A stretch of 64,000 bases of DNA from Sessilibacter corallicola. GTDB lineage: Bacteria > Pseudomonadota > Gammaproteobacteria > Pseudomonadales > Cellvibrionaceae. The stretch spans positions 1,550,001 through 1,614,000 of the forward strand of contig NZ_JAJSLX010000001.1 of the NCBI RefSeq assembly GCF_021290925.1, in the 5' to 3' direction. The notes under the pieces were generated by a model. That model saw nothing but the letters and a program-made list of their open reading frames with translations, was not told the origin of the DNA and ran no database searches. Shown here piece after piece: positions 43,839-52,211 of this stretch. Position 1 is the first letter of the stretch; every line of letters begins with the position of its first letter. The position numbers and the translations under genes were made by a program.

Positions 43839-46733
43839 TTGTTGAGCATGAGCTTGTTGCCTAATTCTTCCCAATCGCAATTGTTTTCGAAACGACATAT
43901 CGGCCCAGAATCCGCCGACAAAAACACCATGCTGGACGCATTGGGCTTCAAGACCATGGAAGATTTTATCAACACGGTCGTGCCCGAAAGTATTCGCTCG
44001 CAACAACCGATGGATCTGCCGGCTGCGCAATCTGAAACCCAGGCACTGGCCACCTTAAAAGCCGCCGCCGAAGAGAATCGCGTGTGTAAATCGTTTATTG
44101 GCCAGGGCTACTACGGCACGCACACGCCAGCGGTAATTTTGCGCAATATTCTTGAAAACCCCGCTTGGTATACCGCCTACACGCCTTACCAACCTGAGAT
44201 TTCCCAAGGTCGTTTGGAAGCTTTATTGAATTTCCAAACCATGATTACCGAGCTTACCGAACTCGATATCGCCAGCGCCTCACTGTTGGACGAAGCCACT
44301 GCCGCCGCCGAAGCCATGGCATTGTGTAAACGTGTGGGTAAGAACAAAGGCAATACGTTTTTTATCGATGCCAACTGTTTTGCTCAAACCATCGCAGTGG
44401 TTGAAACTCGCGCAGAGCCAATGGGCATTGAGATTAAAATCGGTAATCCTGAAACCGACATCACCGACGATTGTTTTGGCGCTTTGCTGCAAAATCCCGG
44501 CAGTAACGGCGAAGTTCGTGACTTTTCTGACGTTATCGAACAAGCGCACAGCCATAAAACCCTGGTCGCAGTGGCTGTGGATATGTTGAGCTTGGTGGTA
44601 TTGAAAACCCCAGGCGCCATGAATGCCGACATCGCCATTGGCAGCTCTCAACGTTTTGGCGTGCCCATGGGCTTTGGCGGTCCACACGCCGGCTTTATGG
44701 CAACACGAGAGAATTTCAAACGCTCGCTGCCGGGCCGACTTGTGGGTGTTTCGCTCGATTCCAACGGCAATACTGCGCTGCGTTTAGCATTGCAAACCCG
44801 CGAACAGCACATTCGCCGTGAAAAGGCGACCTCCAACATTTGTACGGCCCAAGTTTTATTGGCCGTTATTGCCAGCATGTACGCGGTGTACCACGGCCCA
44901 GAAGGTTTATCCACAATTGCCAAAACCGTACACGCAAAAGCGGTTGCGACCGTTAAACTGCTTGAAACCCTTGGATTTAAAGCCACATCGAGTGAATTTT
45001 TCGATACTGTCACCATAAAAACCCCAGGGCTGGCACAAGAAATCCACAAAACTACACACAGTGCAGATATTAACTTACACGTTGTGGATAACGACCACGT
45101 GGGAATATCTGTGGATGAAACAACAGAAGCCGCTGACCTTACCACCTTAGTGAATTGTTTTGCTCAAGTTTCAAAAAATACCGACAACACAATTACCGAA
45201 AGCAATGTTATCGATGCGCTAAATGCAGCGAATTGGTCGGTAAGTAACGATAAACTTCGCCAAACGGCACCGTTAAGCCATCCGGTATTCAATCGCTACC
45301 ACAGTGAAACCGAAATGCTGCGCTATTTGCGCAAACTCGCCGACAAAGACATCGCCCTTGATCGCGCTATGATTCCACTGGGCTCATGTACCATGAAGCT
45401 CAACGCGACCAGCGAAATGATTCCCGTCACTTGGCCCGAGTTTTCCGACATTCACCCCCACGCGCCAAAAGATCAGTCTTTGGGTTATCAACAGATGATT
45501 ACCGAGTTGGAACAGTGGTTGTGTGAAATCACCGGTTACGACGCCGTCTCGCTGCAACCCAATGCTGGATCACAAGGCGAATACGCCGGGCTGCTGGCAA
45601 TTCGCGCGTATCATCGCAGTCGCGGTGAGCAAAAGCGCAACATCTGCTTGATTCCAAGTTCGGCTCACGGCACCAATCCGGCATCCGCGCAAATGTGTGG
45701 CATGAAAGTAGTTGTGGTTGCTTGTGACAATGACGGCAACATCAACATCGACGACCTGCGCGAGAAAGCCGAAAAGCACAGCGAAGACCTCTCCGCCATT
45801 ATGATCACCTATCCGTCGACCCACGGCGTGTTCGAAGATTCGGTGAAAGAAGTCTGCGCGATCGTCCACGATCATGGTGGCCAAGTGTATATCGATGGCG
45901 CCAACCTCAACGCCATGGTGGGCTTGTGCCAGCCGGGCAAATTTGGCGGCGATGTGTCTCACCTAAACTTGCACAAAACCTTCTGTATTCCCCACGGCGG
46001 CGGCGGCCCAGGCGTTGGTCCGGTGGCTGTGAAATCCCATTTGGCGGAATTTTTGCCCAATCACAAAGGTTTTGAAACTGTGGATAACGGCGTAGGACCA
46101 GTATCGGCAGCGCAATTTGGCAGCGCCAGTATTTTACCGATCACTTGGATGTACATTCAGATGATGGGCACCGACGGCCTTACCGATGCTACCGAGTCCG
46201 CCATCCTCAATGCCAACTACATTGCCAAACGTCTAGAAGGCGCCTATCCCGTGTTGTACACCGGTGACAATGGCTTGGTCGCCCACGAGTGCATCATCGA
46301 CATGCGCCCAATCAAAGACGAAACGGGTGTCAGCGTTGATGACATTGCCAAACGCTTAATCGACTTCGGTTTCCACGCGCCAACCATGTCATTCCCCGTG
46401 GCAGGCACACTAATGATTGAGCCGACCGAGAGTGAATCCAAGCAAGAACTGGATCGATTTATCGACGCCATGCTCGCCATTAGGCAAGAAATCGACGCGG
46501 TAAAATCGGGAATCATCACCTACGAAAACTCACCACTGCACCATGCGCCGCACACCGCAGAATCACTGCTTTCCGACGAATGGACAAAACCCTACAGCCG
46601 CGAACAAGCCGCCTACCCAACCAAAACACTGCGCGACAACAAATACTGGCCACCAGTAGGGCGTGTGGATAACGTGCACGGGGATAAAAACCTAATTTGC
46701 GCGTGTTTGCCGCTTGAGGTTTATGAGGATTGA
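43839..46733 (+). CDS. gcvP: Glycine dehydrogenase (decarboxylating), GcvP
   Basis: PLP-dependent P protein of the glycine cleavage system, decarboxylating glycine and loading the aminomethyl group on GcvH. The 964-aa single chain is the proteobacterial homodimeric form. The N-terminal half has [20 protein letters not shown] and [20 protein letters not shown]. The C-terminal half has [51 protein letters not shown] and the PLP-lysine block [21 protein letters not shown] 43839 follows gcvT by 66 bp. A hairpin follows the stop. Confidence 0.97.
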   Translation: MLSMSLLPNSSQSQLFSKRHIGPESADKNTMLDALGFKTMEDFINTVVPESIRSQQPMDLPAAQSETQALATLKAAAEENRVCKSFIGQGYYGTHTPAVILRNILENPAWYTAYTPYQPEISQGRLEALLNFQTMITELTELDIASASLLDEATAAAEAMALCKRVGKNKGNTFFIDANCFAQTIAVVETRAEPMGIEIKIGNPETDITDDCFGALLQNPGSNGEVRDFSDVIEQAHSHKTLVAVAVDMLSLVVLKTPGAMNADIAIGSSQRFGVPMGFGGPHAGFMATRENFKRSLPGRLVGVSLDSNGNTALRLALQTREQHIRREKATSNICTAQVLLAVIASMYAVYHGPEGLSTIAKTVHAKAVATVKLLETLGFKATSSEFFDTVTIKTPGLAQEIHKTTHSADINLHVVDNDHVGISVDETTEAADLTTLVNCFAQVSKNTDNTITESNVIDALNAANWSVSNDKLRQTAPLSHPVFNRYHSETEMLRYLRKLADKDIALDRAMIPLGSCTMKLNATSEMIPVTWPEFSDIHPHAPKDQSLGYQQMITELEQWLCEITGYDAVSLQPNAGSQGEYAGLLAIRAYHRSRGEQKRNICLIPSSAHGTNPASAQMCGMKVVVVACDNDGNINIDDLREKAEKHSEDLSAIMITYPSTHGVFEDSVKEVCAIVHDHGGQVYIDGANLNAMVGLCQPGKFGGDVSHLNLHKTFCIPHGGGGPGVGPVAVKSHLAEFLPNHKGFETVDNGVGPVSAAQFGSASILPITWMYIQMMGTDGLTDATESAILNANYIAKRLEGAYPVLYTGDNGLVAHECIIDMRPIKDETGVSVDDIAKRLIDFGFHAPTMSFPVAGTLMIEPTESESKQELDRFIDAMLAIRQEIDAVKSGIITYENSPLHHAPHTAESLLSDEWTKPYSREQAAYPTKTLRDNKYWPPVGRVDNVHGDKNLICACLPLEVYED

Positions 46734-46750
46734 TTGAAAATCGAAAGTCG

Positions 46751-46780
46751 ATTCAACAGAGAGAAAACGCTCTGTTGAAT
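46751..46780 (+). terminator. Hairpin after gcvP
   Basis: Eleven-bp stem ATTCAACAGAG (46751-46761) / CTCTGTTGAAT (46770-46780), loop of 8 bases, then TAAGTATCTTTT. It starts 18 bp after the gcvP stop; the T-run is imperfect. Confidence 0.65.
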
Positions 46781-46916
46781 TAAGTATCTTTTAAAATTAA
46801 CCTCTTTGTCAGAAACGCAAGCGGTTATGCCTTAGTTAGATAAATTCTTTTATTAAATTAACAAAAAAATAAAACCGGAAAAGCAGAAGAAAAAGAGAGA
46901 ATTAATGAGATAAAAT

Positions 46917-46940
46917 CGGCAGAGATAAATTTCTCTGCCG
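46917..46940 (-). terminator. Terminator of the PoNi-like gene
   Basis: Nine-bp perfect stem CGGCAGAGA (46917-46925) / TCTCTGCCG (46932-46940), loop TAAATT. On the minus strand it is followed by ATTTTATC. It lies 50 bp after the PoNi-like stop and ends the lipase-PoNi minus-strand group. Confidence 0.75.
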
Positions 46941-46990
46941 TAAATGATTAAGGTTGAAAATATTTCACCCTATCGTTCTGGTGAATCCTC

Positions 46991-47845
46991 TTAAGAAAAA
47001 TGCACAAGATCGTAAGGATAGAATTCATTGTCTTTAAATGAGTTGTCATCGATATTAAAAAATTTAACCACCAATGCAGCTTCCCAAGCCCAAAAGCCCT
47101 GATAATCATCTCCGATTGCAGCAACTAAAGAAGCGTAATCCCTGACACGATAAGTATTCTCAATACCTATCGAACTAAGACCTCCCAAATGACCCATAAA
47201 TTTGGGCCAATCCTCTAGGTAAGTTTCTATTAGTTGTGGACGTTCGCTGGGTGGAGCATCAATTACTTTATCGAGCAAACCGAAGGTTTCTGGATTCATG
47301 CAAGTTTTAGCAACAACTCTATCGGGCTGAAAACTCTTTAAAACAGTATCGATTAAACGATCTTTTCCCGCCTTACATAAAAAGGGGGCAATCTCGGCAA
47401 TTTTTGCCGGATCAGAACCAAAGCAAATAAACCAACATAACCAAGTGTACACAGAGTGGTAGGTTGACTCAGGACCATCGGGACGAATACCGGCTGTAGC
47501 CTCACTCTGATCACCTAAAGAAAAAATTTCTTCTGCACCATGTCGTTTCATTTCTTGACACAAAAACAAATAACGATCAGTGATTGGCAAAATAGCGCCG
47601 TTTTTTATTTCCGTTAAATCGTCACCTCTGGAATACATTCTTGGTACAACCTCGAGAGGCTCCTGTGTATAACCATTCCGTAATGGTCCTATTTTTTGGA
47701 CCGGATGGGATTCTCGGTCACATGCTTTATTATAAAGTTCTACGCAGTTTCTACGAGATGCGAATTTAATAATTAAGTTAATACTCTTATCAAAAAACTC
47801 ACGAGGCTTTCTATCATCTCGCATTGCGAAATACTCTCCATCCAT
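46991..47845 (-). CDS. PoNi-like immunity protein (DUF1911 type)
   Basis: A 284-aa cytosolic protein. The C-terminal part (FWAWEAALVVKFFNIDDNSF, then KDNEFYPYDLVHF at the end) closely follows the DUF1911/PoNi pattern, and YSRGDDLTEIKN near residue 90 matches the family's YSRGD block. PoNi proteins neutralise PoNe DNase toxins delivered by type VI secretion or related routes. No PoNe toxin is visible nearby, so this may be an orphan immunity gene or may protect against an outside toxin. ATG 47845 (AGG eight bases upstream) is preferred over TTG 47851. It is last of a minus-strand series with the lipase and DUF6795-like genes, and ends in a terminator. Confidence 0.8.
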   Translation of the reverse strand: MDGEYFAMRDDRKPREFFDKSINLIIKFASRRNCVELYNKACDRESHPVQKIGPLRNGYTQEPLEVVPRMYSRGDDLTEIKNGAILPITDRYLFLCQEMKRHGAEEIFSLGDQSEATAGIRPDGPESTYHSVYTWLCWFICFGSDPAKIAEIAPFLCKAGKDRLIDTVLKSFQPDRVVAKTCMNPETFGLLDKVIDAPPSERPQLIETYLEDWPKFMGHLGGLSSIGIENTYRVRDYASLVAAIGDDYQGFWAWEAALVVKFFNIDDNSFKDNEFYPYDLVHFS

Positions 47846-47965
47846 AACCAAGACCTATTTTTCAGTCACTTTCATACCCACTATTTTCTAGTGGCACGAG
47901 GTGAGTAAATATCTCTATTAGAGGGCTCAAAACAGCTTTATGGCTGGCAATTTGCAAACTGACGA

Positions 47966-48157
47966 TCAAGAAAACCACAAATAATAAAAACCAAGCACTG
48001 AACCAAAGCAGCAAATAAAACCTGCCATGTATTCTGCAATGGGACGATTTTTGGGATTGTGGGTTTTGGGATTCGCTTTGAATATCCCGGCGACAAACAG
48101 GGAAAACAGGAAGAAGGAAAGGATGACTTTAACAATAACGATAAATACGGCAAGCAT
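47966..48157 (-). CDS. Small two-helix membrane protein
   Basis: A 63-aa hydrophobic protein: helix 1 (VFIVIVKVILSFFLFSLFVA), a charged loop (KANPKTHNPKNRP), helix 2 (AGFICCFGSVLGFYYLWF). Not recognised by family. It sits between the lipase and PoNi-like genes and its start codon lies in the arm of a large hairpin. An overlapping frame (47938-48153) is less plausible because it has scattered Pro/Ser/Cys. It could be the membrane immunity partner of the lipase, as is common for lipase effectors; that is inference. Confidence 0.6.
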   Translation of the reverse strand: MLAVFIVIVKVILSFFLFSLFVAGIFKANPKTHNPKNRPIAEYMAGFICCFGSVLGFYYLWFS

Positions 48158-48221
48158 CTCTGGAGTTTGGTCGTTGGTGAGTTTCGCTTAGTATAAACTC
48201 ACCAAGATTCCAGAGATACTT
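48152..48221. promoter_or_regulatory. Nested hairpin covering the small membrane protein start
   Basis: Outer arms ATCTCTGGA (48156-48164) / TCCAGAGAT (48209-48217) and inner arms GGTGAGTTT (48176-48184) / AAACTCACC (48195-48203) pair perfectly around a 10-base loop, with an internal loop of 11 and 5 bases. In minus-strand RNA the start codon (48155-48157) and its AGAG ribosome-site-like sequence fall in the outer arm. No T-tract follows, so it is not a classic terminator. Confidence 0.6.
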
Positions 48222-48238
48222 ACGATCTTCAATGGCGC

Positions 48239-49411
48239 TTAAGAGATGGCCTGAATCGCTTTTTTCGCGGTTTTGGTTGCCAGCTCGGTCAATTGAATCA
48301 AGATGCGGCGAATAAAACTTTTGGTGATGTCTTCGCGCTTATGCTTTACCTTAATGCCAATGGCTGCGGCCATTTTGCGAATCAACAATTCCACCCAAAT
48401 ACTGATGTTTTCGGCCAAGTTGATGCCTTTTGCGAGAATATAAGCCAATTTATCAGCTAAGGTGAAGCCGGTAATAAACGCACTTTGCAGACCAACCAAT
48501 GCGGTTACTGCGACTTTTTTCAGTACGTAGATTAACGCTGAATCCAACCAACGCCAGAACGCAGAGCTTTGCGGGTTCACCATAGATTTTGACTTCAGCC
48601 AGTTTTCAATGGCGATTTCTACGGAGTAGGGCTCTCTTACGATGGATTTTAGCTGTTCCCAAGATTTGCCTTTCACAGACTCAACGTAGTTACTCATTTT
48701 GTGGGCTTCGCCACTGGCCAACGGCTGATTGGAAGGCAGGAAGAAACCGTTGTCTTTGTGCGGTGCGTGTACGTAAGGGTAGAGCGGCACCATCGGTACG
48801 GGATCAGTTCGGTGGTAGGAACGGTAGATGTTCTCTAGACCAATCTTGTTGGTGGTGCTGCGCGAGAAGATGGTGGTTCCCACACGCGGCTGACCGAAGG
48901 TGTACAAGCTTACCTTGTTGTTGGTGTTTCTCGCTGCCCAGTCTGCCGCGAGGGTAGCTACCGCGCCGCCTAAGCTGTGGCCAACGCAGTGGATGTTCTG
49001 GATGGATTTGCTGTGCTCGCCCAGAAAACGTTTGATGTCTGGCAGCATGCTTTTAAACGAATGATTAAACCCACTGTGAACCGGAATGCCTGAGTCCGAC
49101 AACGAAATACCGATACGGGCATCGGTCAGCCAATCGGCGCGGTTATTGGCGGTGGTGGTGCCTCGGAACAACAAAAACAGATCGTTCGGGTGCTTATCGC
49201 CACCGAGGGCACAAGCACCGAAGTTGTCTTTGGTGTTGAGAATAATCCGGCCACCCACTTCTGATTTCAGGGTTTTGTTCACTTGAACGCCCTTGTCAGA
49301 AGATTGGCGAAAAACCGGATTGCTGAACAATAAATTGCTCATCTGTGGGTTTTGAATTAAGTAAATATCTCTTGCGAGTACTGCCGCTGCTTTCGGTGAA
49401 AGTGTGCTCAT
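48239..49411 (-). CDS. Class 3 lipase, possible secreted antibacterial effector
   Basis: A 390-aa alpha/beta hydrolase of the lipase class 3 family. Catalytic parts: VGHSLGGAVATLAADWAARN with Ser146, RTDPVPMVP with Asp203 and GEAHKMSNYV with His237; FLLFRGTTT near 79-87 forms the oxyanion side. Residues about 270-390 are helical and amphipathic to hydrophobic (ALIYVLKKVAVTALVGLQSA, LIRKMAAAIGIKVKH). No signal peptide is present, as in type VI lipase effectors. ATG 49411 overlaps the upstream DUF6795-like gene by 4 bp with AAGGA upstream. No VgrG, Hcp or PAAR is nearby, so the effector role is inferred. Confidence 0.85.
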   Translation of the reverse strand: MSTLSPKAAAVLARDIYLIQNPQMSNLLFSNPVFRQSSDKGVQVNKTLKSEVGGRIILNTKDNFGACALGGDKHPNDLFLLFRGTTTANNRADWLTDARIGISLSDSGIPVHSGFNHSFKSMLPDIKRFLGEHSKSIQNIHCVGHSLGGAVATLAADWAARNTNNKVSLYTFGQPRVGTTIFSRSTTNKIGLENIYRSYHRTDPVPMVPLYPYVHAPHKDNGFFLPSNQPLASGEAHKMSNYVESVKGKSWEQLKSIVREPYSVEIAIENWLKSKSMVNPQSSAFWRWLDSALIYVLKKVAVTALVGLQSAFITGFTLADKLAYILAKGINLAENISIWVELLIRKMAAAIGIKVKHKREDITKSFIRRILIQLTELATKTAKKAIQAIS

Positions 49412-49863
49412 TCGTCGTCTTCCTTAAGTTCCGATATACCATCCCATACGCAGCTCGTTTCCATTACCACGCTATCGAACCGATAAGGGGTGAGGTCATC
49501 TGTGATTTCGCATTGAATTGCAGACGGTTTGCTACCGCCGAATTCGTCGAACATGTTTGCGGTGAATTTTCCTAAATTCCAGATAACGTATTCGTTACCT
49601 TCGTATACTGCGGTAATTCTTTGAGACACAACCAATTGCGCCAAAGGGTTCGAGCTGTAATCGTCCATTTCGACTGGGATTTGATAATTGCCAGCGTCGT
49701 CTGTGGTTACTGTTGTTGTCTCACCTTCTTCGTTTTTCCATTGTGTCCAGATTTTAATTTCAGTGTTTTTAGCCGGCTTACCATTAAAAAGTAGCTGGCC
49801 TTCCATTCCACTAAAAATGACAATTTGTTCTTTTTTATTATCATTAGAACTAAAAAATGACAT
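49408..49863 (-). CDS. DUF6795-like beta-sandwich protein coupled to the lipase
   Basis: A 151-aa protein with a carboxypeptidase-regulatory/Ig-like fold pattern: FSGMEGQLLFNGKPAKNTEI, TTVTTDDAGNYQIPVEM, VSQRITAVYEGNEYVIWNLG, IQCEITDDLTPYRFDSVVM. This resembles DUF6795 proteins. ATG 49863 has GGGAG five bases upstream and is preferred; an upstream in-frame ATG (49935) adds a signal-like peptide but has no ribosome site. The stop overlaps the lipase start by 4 bp, so both are made together; an adaptor or chaperone role for the lipase is possible. Confidence 0.7.
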   Translation of the reverse strand: MSFFSSNDNKKEQIVIFSGMEGQLLFNGKPAKNTEIKIWTQWKNEEGETTTVTTDDAGNYQIPVEMDDYSSNPLAQLVVSQRITAVYEGNEYVIWNLGKFTANMFDEFGGSKPSAIQCEITDDLTPYRFDSVVMETSCVWDGISELKEDDE

Positions 49864-50344
49864 TGATACTCCCTTAACCGAAAATGAGAATAAAATAACG
49901 AGTAAGAATAGCCTAACGCTTTGGGTGGTTATCATTATATATTCTGTATTCTATTTAAAATCTTGGACATCATCCGATGGCTTTTGATGGCTTTTGATGG
50001 CTTTGCAGACGCATCGTTGATTTTGTATGGCCTTACAAATCTTTAAAAGCATTTTTACAGACATTAACAAGCTCTGCCACTCTCAATAATTACTATATTG
50101 ATGCTCATACAATTCTTTACCCAGATTTTTGCGCTGGTTCCTAATTAAAAAGCGAGCGACTGCAGAGAAAAGAGAGGAAGGGAAGGGAAGATTTTTACAA
50201 TACAGATTGAGAGGTTATCACATTGAATTCAGCGGCCCACAGAGCAGGCCGCCATTCATTAGCGAATAAGTAATTAACCAACCAGTGATTAACGGGTAAG
50301 ATAACTTTTAAACACTTAAGAATAAATTAAACGCAATAAAAGCG
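49864..50344. other. Intergenic region with short tandem repeat
   Basis: About 480 bp between the 310-aa gene and the DUF6795-like gene (both minus). The promoter of the lipase group should lie at 49870-50100. A 10-bp unit GATGGCTTTT is repeated three times at 49976-50005. Otherwise AT-rich with no ORF. Confidence 0.5.
49976..50005. repeat. 10-bp tandem repeat, three copies
   Basis: GATGGCTTTT at 49976-49985 and 49986-49995, then GATGGCTTTG at 49996-50005, about 115-140 bp upstream of the DUF6795-like start. Copy-number change here could alter promoter spacing. Confidence 0.85.
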
Positions 50345-51277
50345 TTAATAAGCCACACCCGCCAAGGCGTTTTCATCATCAAATATGTATTTTGCGATAT
50401 TCTTGATAATTGCGTCTTTGTTGCGATCCTGAAAACCCAACTCATGCAATCCTTTTAAATAATTCTTAAATGTCGGTGCTTGCTGCGGCGCTTTTTGATT
50501 GTATTTAAAGCCGAGTTCTATGTGAGAAAATATCGGCTCGTAGCCAAATAACTGCAAGCCTACGAGTTCGCGCGCAAACACGCGTGGATTTCCGTTTTCC
50601 CACAAAAGGCGCGGCACTTCTTGAAAAAGTTTGAGCCACGTTTCTTTCACATTCAGCTCTTTATAAGGGATATGTTCCGATTTTACGCCGCCGAATTTTT
50701 CCGTGTGTTTGGCAACAATGCCTGCGGGAATCTCTGAGCGGTTTGCGGGATTAGGGTTTGCTCGACGAGCCACAGGACGAGTTGTCAATCGATGCCAAAC
50801 CTTTTGCTCGTCTTCATTAAGCGCGAAGTGAAAGCCTTGGTATTTGCGAATGCCGCCAAGGACAAACGCATCGTTAAGCGCAGGACTCCATCGTTTTGCA
50901 CTTAAAATACTGCCCGGTCCCATCATTTTTACGGGCGGAGCTAAATAATGCAGACTCGAGGCAATTTTTCTACGCTCAAGCATCAGCTTTGAGACAAGAA
51001 CTTTATCTTTGTCTTCTTGTGGTGACTTAGCGTTGGATGATAATCCGAAATTCATTAGCAAGCTGGGATCGGAACGAATCTTGGTATCGCCCAGTAATAT
51101 TAGTTGCAACTGGTTGGGTGAAACGTTCTCATAGATTTTCCAGGCTGCGAGAATAAAATCTTCCCAAGTACCTTGGCTCCACGATTGACCGCCACTTTGA
51201 AAACCAAACCACTGATTATCTTTGTCGTATGTGTTTGAACACTCAGCAAGCTGGCGATAAAACTCCTGTTTATTCAT
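50345..51277 (-). CDS. Unrecognised 310-aa protein
   Basis: A 310-aa protein without signal peptide or membrane segment, mixed helical, with many Trp and Tyr early (NQWFGFQSGGQSWSQGTWED) and a Lys/Arg-Pro-Asn-rich middle (TRPVARRANPNPANRSEIPA). I do not recognise the family. ATG 51277 has GAGAG eight bases upstream. It is transcribed alone, upstream of the lipase group on the same strand, with large gaps on both sides. The codon use is AT-rich like its accessory neighbours. It could be a further effector or a phage-derived protein; nothing in the sequence decides this. Confidence 0.75.
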   Translation of the reverse strand: MNKQEFYRQLAECSNTYDKDNQWFGFQSGGQSWSQGTWEDFILAAWKIYENVSPNQLQLILLGDTKIRSDPSLLMNFGLSSNAKSPQEDKDKVLVSKLMLERRKIASSLHYLAPPVKMMGPGSILSAKRWSPALNDAFVLGGIRKYQGFHFALNEDEQKVWHRLTTRPVARRANPNPANRSEIPAGIVAKHTEKFGGVKSEHIPYKELNVKETWLKLFQEVPRLLWENGNPRVFARELVGLQLFGYEPIFSHIELGFKYNQKAPQQAPTFKNYLKGLHELGFQDRNKDAIIKNIAKYIFDDENALAGVAY

Positions 51278-51724
51278 AGTTCATACTCTCTTTAACGTGG
51301 TTTATTAAATGGATACATTACTGAGGGTTGCTAAGCTGCAACCAAGATTTACAGCGATTTAGTCTTTTTAGAAATTACCCATTGCAAGATTTTTATTTTG
51401 CGAGCAACTTGCCACTGTGCAAAAAATAAATTGATCAAACATTCCAATGAGCGACCTTTAAAATTCTAATTAAAAACGAATCAATGAATAAAAATAACAA
51501 GCTATTTTTGTTGATTAACGCTAATTACTGTTAATACGGTTTTTATTATCAGGAGGTTCTAAAGTTTCTGTATAAAAAAACTTGCGGCGCTGTTTGATTG
51601 TTTAGTGTAGAGAATCGAATTTAAATCGCAGATGAATGTGATCCCACTTTTCATATTTTTACCGGCATAAAAAAACCGGGCATCGCTCTCGCAATGCCCG
51701 GTTTTTAAAAAAGTGAAATACTTT
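51278..51724. other. Intergenic region between the 310-aa gene and the cohesin gene
   Basis: About 450 bp, AT-rich, no ORF. It holds the promoter of the 310-aa gene (near 51280-51400) and the terminator of the cohesin/dockerin operon at 51671-51706. Confidence 0.5.
51671..51706 (-). terminator. Rho-independent terminator of the dockerin-cohesin operon
   Basis: Thirteen-bp perfect stem AAAAACCGGGCAT (51671-51683) / ATGCCCGGTTTTT (51694-51706), loop of 10 bases. It has T-runs on both strands, and lies 18 bp after the cohesin gene stop. Confidence 0.92.
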
Positions 51725-52207
51725 TTATTGGACGGTTAAGGTCGCACTGAATCCGGCGGTGGTCGGGAATCGAGTGAGGTTAGGATCAGCACTGTCTCGC
51801 ACATTCGATTGAATCTGAGTGGTTTGACCTGCGGTACCTAACGCTTGGAAAACCAAGTTAACCAAAGGCACCGAACCTTGCGGTTCGGTAAGCGAGGTTG
51901 AATTCACGACAACAATGGCGAAGTTACCTGGGTTGTTTTCATGAAAGCTGAAAACACCGGTAAAGTCGTCGCCTGTTGGGCTGGTCACATCAACCAGCTC
52001 AACAACAGCAGCGTCGAAAGTCACTTCGAACTCAACACCCGCGAAGACATTCGGGCCGGAGAAGAACAGGGTAGGTACGGTTACCTGATCCCCGCTCAGC
52101 ACGGTTATGTCGGTGCTATCAAAAAATACATCACCTTCAAATTGCGCCGTCGCTTGTTGCCAAGAGAGGAGCAGTGTCATTACCAAAAGTAGTCGACTTA
52201 ATTTCAT
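51725..52207 (-). CDS. Secreted cohesin-domain protein
   Basis: A 160-aa exported protein: signal peptide 1-21 (LSRLLLVMTLLLSWQQATA), then one cohesin-type domain at about 30-160. Cohesin features: VLSGDQVTVPTLFFSGPNVF, GVEFEVTFDAAVVELVDVTS, GNFAIVVVNSTSL and VPLVNLVFQALGTAGQTTQI. ATG 52207 has GAGGAG seven bases upstream; TTG 52222 would overlap the neighbour. It starts 4 bp after the stop of the giant dockerin lipoprotein gene, so the two are co-transcribed and probably coupled. Cohesins bind dockerins, which makes a direct partnership likely, though not proven. It has no lipobox or membrane anchor. Confidence 0.87.
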   Translation of the reverse strand: MKLSRLLLVMTLLLSWQQATAQFEGDVFFDSTDITVLSGDQVTVPTLFFSGPNVFAGVEFEVTFDAAVVELVDVTSPTGDDFTGVFSFHENNPGNFAIVVVNSTSLTEPQGSVPLVNLVFQALGTAGQTTQIQSNVRDSADPNLTRFPTTAGFSATLTVQ

Positions 52208-52211
52208 GTTT

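Noticed and set aside
47938-48153. 71-codon frame overlapping the small membrane protein
   Set aside because: Scattered Pro, Ser and Cys and no coherent membrane helix pair; the 63-aa frame has two clean hydrophobic helices.
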